Assembly: GCA_030433225.1 (NCBI GenBank)
Contig: JAUIMD010000031.1
Location: forward strand, 1 to 11,002
Origin: Bacteroidia bacterium
Lineage (GTDB): Bacteria; Bacteroidota; Bacteroidia; Bacteroidales; UBA5342
DNA length: 11,002 nucleotides
Direction: 5' to 3'
The position numbers and the translations under genes are program-made. The notes under the pieces are model-generated. The model ran no database searches. It worked only from the letters and a program-made list of their open reading frames with translations, and was not told the origin of the DNA. This document shows, piece after piece, positions 1 to 6,628 of this stretch (position 1 is the stretch's first letter; each line of letters opens with the position of its first letter).

Positions 1-1
1 C

Positions 2-811
2 GGGGGTACCAACTACATATCCGGAGCAACAAGTTTGGATAACGCGGATATTTTACTGGACAGCCGTGCCAAAACCAACGCCGACAACATTGCCGCCAAT
101 GTTACTGCCATAGCCGCAGAAGCCAGCGCGCGTTCCTCCGCCGATGCAAATCTGCAAAACAGTATTGATGCCATTAACCAGTTAAATTCCGGACAAATTT
201 ACGTAGGGAATGCCTCGAATGTGGCAACTGCACAAACCATGAGTGGGGATGCCAGCCTTAGTAATACCGGGGCGCTGAGCTTGAATGCCAATGTGGTAGG
301 GGCATCTGAATTAAATGTTTCAGGGAACGGTACTTCAGGGCAGGTATTAACCAGCAATGGAGCCGGAGCCTTTAACTGGCAAACGCTCAATGTGAATACT
401 TCCACCGTTACATTTGTAAATTCAGCCGGAACGTTAACCACCGCGCAGCAAGGTGTAATCATGTGTGACGGAACCTTCACACTAACATTACCGGCAGCCA
501 GCAGCAATGGCTTAACGTATTCCATTAAAAACATCAATACCGGATCGGTTTTAGTGGATGGAAACGGTTCACAGACCATTGATGGGGATGCCAATTACCG
601 CTTAGGCGAGCAATATGCTTCCATTACGCTTGTAAGCTACAACAGCGCCTGGCACATCATTGATCGTCAGGCAAAAAATACCGTATACATCGGGAATCCC
701 GGAGCAGATGGTTCGTGGAGAATTACCATTGGCAGTGGGAATTCACTGAGCTTTGAGCAATACGATACAAGCGTTAGCAATTGGATCTTTAAAATGGAAA
801 TTGAAGAGTAG
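2..811 (+). CDS. Tail-fibre-like repetitive surface protein, C-terminal part (5' end outside the window)
   Basis: The reading frame is already open at base 2 and no ATG precedes the first residues, so this is the C-terminal end of a longer protein; a TTG at 35 is unlikely to be the true start. The visible part (about 269 residues) begins with an Ala/Asn/Asp-rich heptad-like stretch (around SRAKTNADNIAANVTAIAAE) that looks like a trimeric coiled coil. Next come Ser/Gly/Asn-rich segments of the type seen in phage tail fibres and Bacteroidota 'collar/fibre' proteins (IYVGNASNVATAQTMSGDAS, then GTSGQVLTSNGAGAFNWQ). A beta-rich module follows (TLTLPAASSNGLTYSIKNI, then GSQTIDGDANYRL and a YNSAWHIID strand), a common tail-spike pattern. 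The end, IGNPGADGSWRITIGSGNSL to FKMEIEE, resembles a tip domain. No phage genes adjoin it, so a cell-surface or secreted adhesin-like role is as likely as a phage origin. The exact function is unknown. Confidence 0.75.
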   Translation, partial: GGTNYISGATSLDNADILLDSRAKTNADNIAANVTAIAAEASARSSADANLQNSIDAINQLNSGQIYVGNASNVATAQTMSGDASLSNTGALSLNANVVGASELNVSGNGTSGQVLTSNGAGAFNWQTLNVNTSTVTFVNSAGTLTTAQQGVIMCDGTFTLTLPAASSNGLTYSIKNINTGSVLVDGNGSQTIDGDANYRLGEQYASITLVSYNSAWHIIDRQAKNTVYIGNPGADGSWRITIGSGNSLSFEQYDTSVSNWIFKMEIEE

Positions 812-844
812 TAAGCACGGTTAGTTTGCTTTCTGAACCATTTC

Positions 845-1384
845 TTAAGGAATTAAGCCTAACTTTTGGATGGCTACATTGCAGGATTGAATGCCAAAAA
901 ACGTTGAGTGCAGCTGTTGTGGAGGTACCCATAAAAACTCTGCCACATCGTCACAGGCTTTCATATGTTCAGGGGTTTTAACGGTCACCTTAAAAACAAG
1001 GTCCACCGTAAATATAACAACGCCCGAATAGGGGTACTGATTAGGCACGGTAAAGCACAATTCGTAGGTATCCACTTCCACATTTAACTCCTCTTTTATT
1101 TCCCGTAGCAGGCTTTCTTCTGCCGATTCCTTTGGGTCAATAAATCCGCCCGGCAAATCATACGTATTTTTAAACGGGGCTTTCGCTCTGCGCGAAACCA
1201 GCAGTTCTCCCTTTGGGTTAACAATGACCGCAAGCACGGCTCCCGCCGCATTAAAAAAATGCTCAAAGCCGCATGTGTCACACATAAATGCCCTGCCATG
1301 TTTAAACGTGAGGGTGTTGGCGCCACATACCGGGCAGTATTTAAATACCTTTTCAGGATGTAATCCTTCGTCTGATAATTTCAT
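845..1384 (-). CDS. Zinc-ribbon Nudix hydrolase
   Basis: Nudix hydrolases cleave nucleoside diphosphates linked to another moiety, using Mg2+ held by the Nudix box. From the ATG chosen here the protein is 179 residues. An N-terminal zinc ribbon is formed by CPVCG (Cys17, Cys20) and CDTCG (Cys35, Cys38). The Nudix fold starts near residue 46, and the box runs from Gly80 to Val102 (GFIDPKE, seven residues, then REIKEELNV). It matches GX5EX7REUXEEXGU except for Asn in place of the last Gly, a tolerated change. The frame is open further upstream to a TTG at 1435, but the ATG at 1384 has GGAG three bases before it and starts close to the zinc ribbon, as in related proteins. The gene is convergent with the fibre gene, 33 bases apart, and divergent from the porin. 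The zinc ribbon recalls NADH pyrophosphatase NudC, but the protein is shorter and the NudC signature is not evident. Substrate unknown; ADP-ribose or NADH-type compounds are guesses. Confidence 0.88.
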   Translation of the reverse strand: MKLSDEGLHPEKVFKYCPVCGANTLTFKHGRAFMCDTCGFEHFFNAAGAVLAVIVNPKGELLVSRRAKAPFKNTYDLPGGFIDPKESAEESLLREIKEELNVEVDTYELCFTVPNQYPYSGVVIFTVDLVFKVTVKTPEHMKACDDVAEFLWVPPQQLHSTFFGIQSCNVAIQKLGLIP

Positions 1385-1404
1385 GTACTCCAAAAATAGC
1401 CCTA

Positions 1405-1436
1405 CAATATAACGATAAAAAAAATGCAGAGACAAA
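1405..1436 (-). promoter_or_regulatory. Possible Bacteroidota-type promoter of the Nudix gene
   Basis: Read on the minus strand, a TTTG (1433-1436) is followed after 21 bases by TATATTG (1405-1411), close to the Bacteroidota -33 TTTG / -7 TAnnTTTG arrangement. A start of transcription near 1398 would leave a leader of about 14 bases holding the GGAG (1388-1391) before the ATG at 1384. It overlaps the upstream TTG start candidate, which argues for the later ATG. The -7 match is imperfect. Confidence 0.4.
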
Positions 1437-1532
1437 TGATTTTTTTTGGGAAGCGTTTTCAGTACATAGCCTTATATACGGTTTGCGTAAGGTGTTGTAA
1501 TCATTTTCTTGTGTCTCATCTCGTTTTTTTTA

Positions 1533-1562
1533 TTGTTGGGCAAGGGTAAAAATGTTAATTTG
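1533..1562 (+). promoter_or_regulatory. Possible promoter of the porin gene
   Basis: TTG (1533-1535), a 20-base spacer and TAATTTG (1556-1562) fit the Bacteroidota -33/-7 pattern with one shift in the -7 box. This implies a leader of roughly 95 bases before the porin ATG at 1664. The whole divergent region between the Nudix start and the porin (1385-1663) holds only these two promoter candidates. A reading frame from the ATG at 1552 runs into the porin gene but looks like a chance frame. No operator or riboswitch could be recognised. Confidence 0.4.
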
Positions 1563-1663
1563 TGGGGTCATTATGTACGGGGATGCCCTGCACAAGAAAA
1601 CAGAACGTCATTTGCTAATGGAGGACCTGCCGAAAGTCACTAAAAAACAAATAAATACACCCT

Positions 1664-3073
1664 ATGAAAAACCGGATTTTAACCCTTTGCTTATTCTTTG
1701 TAACGATTGGAACGATAGCCCAGATAGATTATACCCGCATTTCCAACAAAAATTTTTCGTTTGGAAGTTATGGCCGGATTGGGGTGGATTGGTCGCACGA
1801 AAACAGTGGAAGCATTGGTCGCCGGCTCAACCTGAACAACATGGGCAGCATAGGGGGCCGGCTGGAAGAGCAAGACTACATTGAGCTGGCACCGGTAGTG
1901 CATTTTACCCCTTTTTCGGAGGAGGACAGCACAGAGATTTACCTGCAAACCCGGCTGGCGTTTTATTCCCAAAGCCTCTCTTTGCTTGGAAATTCCACCA
2001 CTTCTTCGCTGGGCGGAATCACCATTGCATTGCCCGAAGCGTTTATAGAAGCCCGAAACATAAACAACACGGGCATAAATGTTTGGGTGGGAACGCGGTT
2101 TTACCGGGGGCCGGATATTCACATAAACGACCATTTTTACTTTAACGACCACTCGGGCCAGGGGGTTGGAGTGGAACTGAAAAAAATGCGGTTTGCAGCA
2201 ATTTTTGTAAGTTCTACCGACACATCCTCCACACTTCCTCCGTACTTCTACCTCAACTTTGCCTCGGGTACCCCATCGGTGGCATTGCGTCAGCGGGTTG
2301 TTTCTATTGTGGAGCACGATGTACATTTGTCAGCAACCAATACCCTTACACTTTTAGGTGAATACCACCATATGGGGGGAGGAGAAGTTGTGGATACCAT
2401 TCCCGAATTGAGTTACGGAGCCGATAAGGGTTTTGTGCTGGGTGCCCGCTTAATTACACAACATGGCCTTAAAAACGGAGGATTCAACCGCGTGGCACTA
2501 CGTTTGGGTACCGGTATTGCCAACGGCGGCGACGGCGGGCTTTCCAAAACCTGGCTTACCTATGGCGCACCGGATGAGGATACGCAGAATTTTGGAGGGG
2601 CTTACTCCGTTTCGTTTGTCGAAGAACTTTTTATGGACATTTCGTCCAGAAATTCCATAAGTGCTTACACCCTGTTTACGGCCAGCAAAGGAGCCGCAAA
2701 TACTAACCACCTTGCCAAAACCTATTTTGGAAGGGAGGTGTACAACCGCAAATTTGATTTTGCCATTGGTTTTAGGGATATGCACCTGCTCAGCCCAAAG
2801 TTTAAATTACTGACCGAAGCACATTTTACCCAGCGCATGGATGGAAATAACCCATGGGCACAATGCCTTAAGGTTTCGGTAGCACCTACACTCGTTCCTA
2901 CCGGCGACCGCAATTTTTGGGCACGTCCTGAAATACGGCTCATTGCCTCGGCTGCCTATTACAACCAGTTTGCAGCAGAATCGCTGTATTCTCCTTACCT
3001 GGCTTACGTGGGCGAGCAACGTTTCGGGTATTTTCTGGGCGTAAAAGCTGAGTGGTGGTTGTGGCACAATTAA
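1664..3073 (+). CDS. LamB/maltoporin-family outer-membrane carbohydrate porin
   Basis: LamB-type porins are 18-stranded trimeric outer-membrane channels that let maltose, maltodextrins or other sugars diffuse into the periplasm. This 469-residue protein is of the usual family length. It starts with a signal peptide (MKNRILTLCLFFVTIGTIAQ, cleavage near residue 20). The mature N-terminus carries FGSYGRIGVDWS, like the first LamB strand. FYRGPDIHINDHFYFNDHSG (residues 146-165), followed by QGVGVE, corresponds to the family's R-Y-Y-x-R-x-D-x-H-x-x-D-x-x-Y-W-x-x-S-G signature. WARPEIRL (419-426) matches the conserved SRPE segment near the C-terminus. The C-terminus (GVKAEWWLWHN) is aromatic and beta-like, although the last residues are not the canonical Phe/Trp. 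The leader is A-rich, without a Shine-Dalgarno. It stands alone, with no SusC/SusD pair or sugar transporter beside it in this window. Family assignment is firm; sugar specificity cannot be read from the sequence. Confidence 0.82.
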   Translation: MKNRILTLCLFFVTIGTIAQIDYTRISNKNFSFGSYGRIGVDWSHENSGSIGRRLNLNNMGSIGGRLEEQDYIELAPVVHFTPFSEEDSTEIYLQTRLAFYSQSLSLLGNSTTSSLGGITIALPEAFIEARNINNTGINVWVGTRFYRGPDIHINDHFYFNDHSGQGVGVELKKMRFAAIFVSSTDTSSTLPPYFYLNFASGTPSVALRQRVVSIVEHDVHLSATNTLTLLGEYHHMGGGEVVDTIPELSYGADKGFVLGARLITQHGLKNGGFNRVALRLGTGIANGGDGGLSKTWLTYGAPDEDTQNFGGAYSVSFVEELFMDISSRNSISAYTLFTASKGAANTNHLAKTYFGREVYNRKFDFAIGFRDMHLLSPKFKLLTEAHFTQRMDGNNPWAQCLKVSVAPTLVPTGDRNFWARPEIRLIASAAYYNQFAAESLYSPYLAYVGEQRFGYFLGVKAEWWLWHN

Positions 3074-3166
3074 AAGGGCGGAGTAGCACTTTTGATGCAC
3101 CCCTAAGTGGTTCATTTTTATCCATGTAATTTATAATCATTCCACGGGAATATGCCCGCCATTCGC

Positions 3167-3197
3167 TTCAATTTATTATAGAACAATGCTACTTTTG
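3167..3197 (+). promoter_or_regulatory. Promoter of the pta operon
   Basis: TACTTTTG at 3190-3197 is an exact match to the Bacteroidota -7 consensus TAnnTTTG. Twenty bases upstream lies TTC (3167-3169), one mismatch from the -33 TTG. Transcription would start around 3204, giving a leader of about 25 A/T-rich bases before the pta ATG at 3229. The stretch from the porin stop to here has no convincing terminator hairpin. Confidence 0.6.
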
Positions 3198-3228
3198 CAG
3201 AAAATTTGAAACAAAATATCGCTTAATC

Positions 3229-4230
3229 ATGAATATTCTGAACGAAATGTTAGAAAGGGCAAAAGCAAATCAAAAACGAATTGTATTGCCGGAGGGAACG
3301 GAAGAACGCACATTAAAGGCTGCAAATGAAATTCTTAGCCAGGGGATTGCGCAACTTATTTTGATAGGAAATGAAGCAGAAATTCATGAAAAAGCCCAAA
3401 AACTGAACTTAAGCCATGTGGCAAAGGCCACCCTTCTTGATCCGGAAAACAACCCGAAATTTGAGACTTACGTGGCCTTGCTGATGGAGCTGAGAAAAAA
3501 GAAGGGCCTGCAAAAAGCAGATGCTGAGAAATTGGTAAAAAATCCCTTGTACCTGGCTTGCCTGCTTATTAAAAATGGCGATGCTGATGGGGAAGTGGCC
3601 GGAGCTCAAAATGCGACCGGCGATGTTTTGCGCCCCGCATTCCAGATTATAAAAACCTTACCGGGCATTAGTGTGGTTTCCGGAGCTTTTTTAATGTTTA
3701 CCGACAAGCCCGAGTACGGCGAAAACGGCCTGATGGTATTTGCCGATTGTGCTGTGCATCCCAATCCAACCGCATCGGAGCTTGCTGAAATTGCCGTAGC
3801 CACCGGAAAAACTACCCGGGCCATTTGTGGAATTGAACCTAAAATTGCCATGTTAAGCTTTTCTACCAAAGGTTCTGCACGCCACGAAATGGTGGATAAG
3901 GTGGTAGAGGCTACTGCCCTTGCCAGGGAAATGGCACCCGACATGGCCATTGACGGAGAATTGCAGGCCGATGCTGCCATAGTGCCGGCCATAGGAAAAA
4001 GCAAAGCTCCGGGAAGCGACATCGCCGGATCTGCCAATGTGCTGGTATTTCCTACCCTCGAAGTGGGCAACATTGCGTACAAACTGGTACAGCGCATAGC
4101 CGGTGCCGATGCCATTGGACCTATTTTGCAAGGTATGGCAGCTCCTGTTAATGACCTTTCGCGGGGGTGCTCGGTAGATGATATTGTGAAACTGGTTACC
4201 ATTACAGCCAACCAGGCATTGGCAGAGTAA
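3229..4230 (+). CDS. pta: Phosphate acetyltransferase
   Basis: Cytoplasmic enzyme that converts acetyl-CoA and phosphate to acetyl phosphate and CoA, the first step of the acetate-forming, ATP-yielding pathway completed by acetate kinase (EC 2.3.1.8). At 333 residues it has the length of the short, single-domain Pta type (no N-terminal DRTGG or BioD-like domain as in E. coli). Family motifs are visible: IVLPEGTEERTL at residues 18-29, FADCAVHPNPTASELAEIA in the middle, DGELQADAAIVP, then APGSDIAGSANVLVFPTLEV. The C-terminal DLSRGCSVDDI contains Ser311, Arg312 and Asp318, which line up at constant offset with active-site Ser309, Arg310 and Asp316 of the Methanosarcina thermophila enzyme. The ATG follows an A/T-rich leader and a good -7 box. 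The gene heads an operon with a dehydrogenase-like gene (42-base gap) and ackA. A related phosphate butyryltransferase at the right end is more divergent, so acetyl-CoA is the expected substrate here. Confidence 0.96.
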   Translation: MNILNEMLERAKANQKRIVLPEGTEERTLKAANEILSQGIAQLILIGNEAEIHEKAQKLNLSHVAKATLLDPENNPKFETYVALLMELRKKKGLQKADAEKLVKNPLYLACLLIKNGDADGEVAGAQNATGDVLRPAFQIIKTLPGISVVSGAFLMFTDKPEYGENGLMVFADCAVHPNPTASELAEIAVATGKTTRAICGIEPKIAMLSFSTKGSARHEMVDKVVEATALAREMAPDMAIDGELQADAAIVPAIGKSKAPGSDIAGSANVLVFPTLEVGNIAYKLVQRIAGADAIGPILQGMAAPVNDLSRGCSVDDIVKLVTITANQALAE

Positions 4231-4242
4231 TGCCCGGGCATT
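4229..4242. repeat. Perfect 14-base palindrome at the pta stop codon
   Basis: AATGCCCGGGCATT is a perfect palindrome that includes the last two bases of the pta TAA stop and is followed by TTA. As RNA it could form only a five-base-pair stem with a CCGG loop, too weak for a clear terminator. A weak attenuator, an mRNA processing point or a binding site are all possible; so is chance. Confidence 0.5.
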
Positions 4243-4272
4243 TTAAACATCCTTAAAGTAAATTCTTAGCAT

Positions 4273-5232
4273 ATGTCTAAAATATTGATTGAACCCGTTG
4301 AACGCTACGGGTTGAGTAAAAAAATCCGCAACAAAACGCTGTTCTCAAAAATTGGCGTTGTGGGGTGTGGAAAAGAAGGCCAGAACATTGCCCGTATTGC
4401 GGCGTTTCATGGCATCGAGGTAGTATTTCTGGAAGTATCGGAATCCAGCATTAATGCGGCTTACGAAGCCATTGCCAACGAGCTGGATGACCGTATTGAA
4501 AGCTGGGGACTAACCGATAACGAAAAGAAAATTATCCTTTCGCGCATTACCGGCACCCTGGAATACAAAGACCTGGTAGGCTGCGAATTTGTGATTGAAG
4601 CAGTACGCCGCGATATTTACACCGGCGAAAGAACCATCGATCACCGTAAAAAAATCTTCAAAAAAATTGAAGAAGTGGTAGCTCCCGATTGCATCATTGC
4701 CACCAATGCTACTACATTGATAATTACAGAGCTGTCGTCCGACCTGGAGTACAACGACCGTTGTGTAAGTCTGCATTTCTTCCTCTCCTCACCCGAGGCA
4801 AAAATTGTAGAAGTAGTACGCGGACTGTACACCTCTGACACTACCTACAACCGGGTGCTGGCTTTTGTGAAAATGATTAACCGCGAGGTGATTTCTGTGC
4901 AGGAGTCGGTAGGTCTGGTGAGCATCCGAATGATTATTGTAATGTTGAACGAAGCCTGCGACATTTATATGGAAGGCGTGGCCTCACTGGAAGACATCAA
5001 TAAGGTATCTAAAATTGGTTTTGGGCATCGCTTTGGCGTGTTCCACCTGGCCGACATTATTGGCCTGGATAAAATTGCTCGCTGGGGAGAAAACCTGTTT
5101 GATGAGTTTGGGCAGGAGAAATTTAAACCTTCGCCCCTGTTGCGTAAATTAATGCGTGCCAAGCAAACCGGTGTAACGGTTGGGAAAGGATTTTTTACCT
5201 ACGACAAGCGTGGAAGAAGGATTGTAGAATAA
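4273..5232 (+). CDS. 3-hydroxyacyl-CoA dehydrogenase-like protein with an altered active site
   Basis: The family oxidises 3-hydroxyacyl-CoA to 3-ketoacyl-CoA (or the reverse) with NAD(H). The 319 residues show an N-terminal Rossmann domain with GCGKEG (Gly31, Gly33, Gly36). The C-terminal helical domain ends in PSPLLRKLMRAKQTGVTVGK-GFF, as in 3-hydroxybutyryl-CoA dehydrogenases. About 20 extra residues precede the Rossmann motif. The catalytic pair is present as His168 (SLHFF) and Glu180 (IVEVV), 12 residues apart as in the human enzyme. Other active-site positions differ: the usual HFFNPVP reads HFFLSSP; SPGFxxNR reads SVGLVSIR, so the conserved Asn is Ile218; and the active-site Ser is Thr147. 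It lies between pta and ackA, 42 and 16 bases from each, so it is almost certainly co-transcribed with them. It may reduce or oxidise an unusual acyl-CoA, or serve another role. Family assignment is strong; activity on 3-hydroxybutyryl-CoA is uncertain. Confidence 0.85.
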   Translation: MSKILIEPVERYGLSKKIRNKTLFSKIGVVGCGKEGQNIARIAAFHGIEVVFLEVSESSINAAYEAIANELDDRIESWGLTDNEKKIILSRITGTLEYKDLVGCEFVIEAVRRDIYTGERTIDHRKKIFKKIEEVVAPDCIIATNATTLIITELSSDLEYNDRCVSLHFFLSSPEAKIVEVVRGLYTSDTTYNRVLAFVKMINREVISVQESVGLVSIRMIIVMLNEACDIYMEGVASLEDINKVSKIGFGHRFGVFHLADIIGLDKIARWGENLFDEFGQEKFKPSPLLRKLMRAKQTGVTVGKGFFTYDKRGRRIVE

Positions 5233-5248
5233 GTAAAACGACGAAAAA

Positions 5249-6460
5249 ATGAAGATATTAGTATTGAACTGTGGAAGTTCATCCATAAAATATAAATTAT
5301 TCGACCTTGCTACCAACGAAGTAGCTGCCAACGGTGTGGTAGATAAAATCGGGCTGAAAGGTTCAGCCATTAAGCTGGAACGACCCGATGGACAAAAGGT
5401 ATTGCTCGAGGGCGAAATTCTGGATCACCAAACCGGTATTGAATACATTTTGGGCGTAATGACCAGTGAAAAACACGGCTGCCTGAAAGACCTGGAAGAG
5501 ATTAGCGCTGTTGGGCACCGGGTAGTGCATGGGGGCGAAAAATTTAACGGTAGCGTATTGGTAACCGATGAGGTGGTGGAAATGATGGAAAAGTGCATTT
5601 CCCTGGCTCCTTTGCACAATCCACCCAACTTAAAAGGTATCGAATCCATGAAAGAGTTGTTGCCGGATGTGCCGCAGGTAGCAGTGTTTGATACGGCTTT
5701 TCACCAAACCATGCCCGACTATGCCTACATGTACGGAATTCCATACTCTTTGTACCAAAAATACAGCATCCGTCGCTACGGGTTTCATGGCACAAGCCAT
5801 CGTTTTGTTTCGGAGAAGGCATGCGAATTTTTAAACCGTGATTTTAAAAGTCAGCGCATTATAACCTGCCATTTAGGAAACGGTGCTTCCATTGCGGCCA
5901 TTACCAACGGCGTGTCGGTAGATACTTCGATGGGATTTACCCCGGTGGAAGGCCTAATTATGGGTACACGCGCCGGTGACCTTGATTTAGGTGCCGCCAC
6001 CTATATAATGGACAATGAGCACATTGGTACGGCATCGCTCAACACCCTTATTAATAAACACAGCGGGGTGCTGGGCATTTCCGGTGTGTCGTCTGATTTT
6101 CGCGAATTGGAAAAAGCGGCCTACCAGGATCAAAACGAAAGAGCCATACTGGCCCTGAATATGTTTACCTACCGCATAAAAAAATACATTGGCTCCTACA
6201 TAGCCGCCTTAGGTGGGGTAGATGTATTGGTATTTACCGGTGGAATTGGTGAAAACGATACACAGGTGCGTGCCATGATTTGCGACAATATGGAATACCT
6301 GGGCATTAAACTGAACGAAGAAGTAAACGCCAAACTGCGGGGAAAAGAAGCGCAGATTCAGGAGCAAAATGCAAAAGTTAAAATCGTGGTTATTCCAACC
6401 GACGAAGAATTAATGATTGCACGTGATACCAACGATATTGTAAACGAGCTTGCGAACTAG
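5249..6460 (+). CDS. ackA: Acetate kinase
   Basis: Cytoplasmic kinase that transfers phosphate from acetyl phosphate to ADP, making acetate and ATP (EC 2.7.2.1), the partner of Pta. The 403 residues match the usual length. Active-site residues line up with the Methanosarcina thermophila enzyme at identical numbers: Asn7 in VLNCGSSSIK, Arg91 in GHRVVHGGE, Asp148 in VFDTAFHQ, His180 in YGFHGTSH and Arg241 in IMGTRAGDLD. The metal-binding acidic motif TDEE sits at 384-387. The phosphate-loop signatures CHLGNGAS and FTGGIGEND are intact. The ATG follows an A-rich leader (ACGAAAAA) 16 bases after the dehydrogenase stop, so it is the last gene of the pta operon. A strong hairpin with a T-run lies just behind it. 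Butyrate kinase is a relative but is shorter and lacks this exact motif set. Confidence 0.97.
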   Translation: MKILVLNCGSSSIKYKLFDLATNEVAANGVVDKIGLKGSAIKLERPDGQKVLLEGEILDHQTGIEYILGVMTSEKHGCLKDLEEISAVGHRVVHGGEKFNGSVLVTDEVVEMMEKCISLAPLHNPPNLKGIESMKELLPDVPQVAVFDTAFHQTMPDYAYMYGIPYSLYQKYSIRRYGFHGTSHRFVSEKACEFLNRDFKSQRIITCHLGNGASIAAITNGVSVDTSMGFTPVEGLIMGTRAGDLDLGAATYIMDNEHIGTASLNTLINKHSGVLGISGVSSDFRELEKAAYQDQNERAILALNMFTYRIKKYIGSYIAALGGVDVLVFTGGIGENDTQVRAMICDNMEYLGIKLNEEVNAKLRGKEAQIQEQNAKVKIVVIPTDEELMIARDTNDIVNELAN

Positions 6461-6466
6461 CGTTTT

Positions 6467-6518
6467 AGGGCGCAAAAAGGAAAAGTGGTATAGCAATATG
6501 CCACTTTTTTTGTGCCCT
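6467..6518 (+). terminator. Nested hairpin terminator of the pta-ackA operon
   Basis: An inner stem pairs 6481-6491 (AAAAGTGGTAT) with 6498-6508 (ATGCCACTTTT) around a six-base loop, with one G-U pair, and ends in a run of seven T (6505-6511), the layout of an intrinsic terminator. An outer stem of 6467-6476 (AGGGCGCAAA) pairs with 6509-6518 (TTTGTGCCCT), again with one G-U pair, so the whole can form one long interrupted hairpin. It begins seven bases after the ackA stop. The A-rich left arm would give a T-run on the other strand too, though no minus-strand gene ends here. Confidence 0.82.
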
Positions 6519-6567
6519 GAAAAAATATGCCACCCCTTTTTGCGCGGGTAATTGTTCATAAACCGAC

Positions 6568-6598
6568 TTTTACGCTTCATTTATTCTCCTTAAATTGA
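6568..6598 (+). promoter_or_regulatory. Weak promoter candidate before the carboxypeptidase-regulatory-like gene
   Basis: TAAATTGA (6591-6598) is a partial match to TAnnTTTG, with TTT (6568-6570) 20 bases upstream. The ackA terminator just before it means the next gene needs its own promoter, and this is the best candidate seen between them. Support is positional more than by sequence. Confidence 0.3.
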
Positions 6599-6628
6599 GC
6601 CACTACAGAACTAAAAAAAATCACTGCG

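Noticed and set aside
1570..1600. Imperfect dyad around GGGGATGCCC in the porin leader as an operator.
   Set aside because: Only three strong pairs around a three-base loop, with mismatches outside; expected by chance.
1552..1884. A 110-codon frame starting before and overlapping the porin gene.
   Set aside because: Two-thirds of it overlaps the porin signal peptide and N-terminus in another frame, its start lies inside the promoter candidate, and its composition (rich in Trp, His, Gln) is unlike a real protein. A short leader peptide cannot be excluded but has no support.
1691..2326. A 211-codon minus-strand frame opposite the porin.
   Set aside because: Antisense to a protein with signal peptide and LamB motifs; Arg/Cys-rich translation without a domain.
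3070..3166. Possible terminator after the porin (CACTT and AAGTG, five-base arms).
   Set aside because: The stem is short with a long spacer and no T-run directly behind; too weak to call.
3606..4250. A 214-codon open frame on the minus strand opposite pta.
   Set aside because: It lies wholly antisense to most of pta, whose motifs are intact. Its translation is Ser/Ala/Met-rich and low in motifs, as expected of a complement frame.
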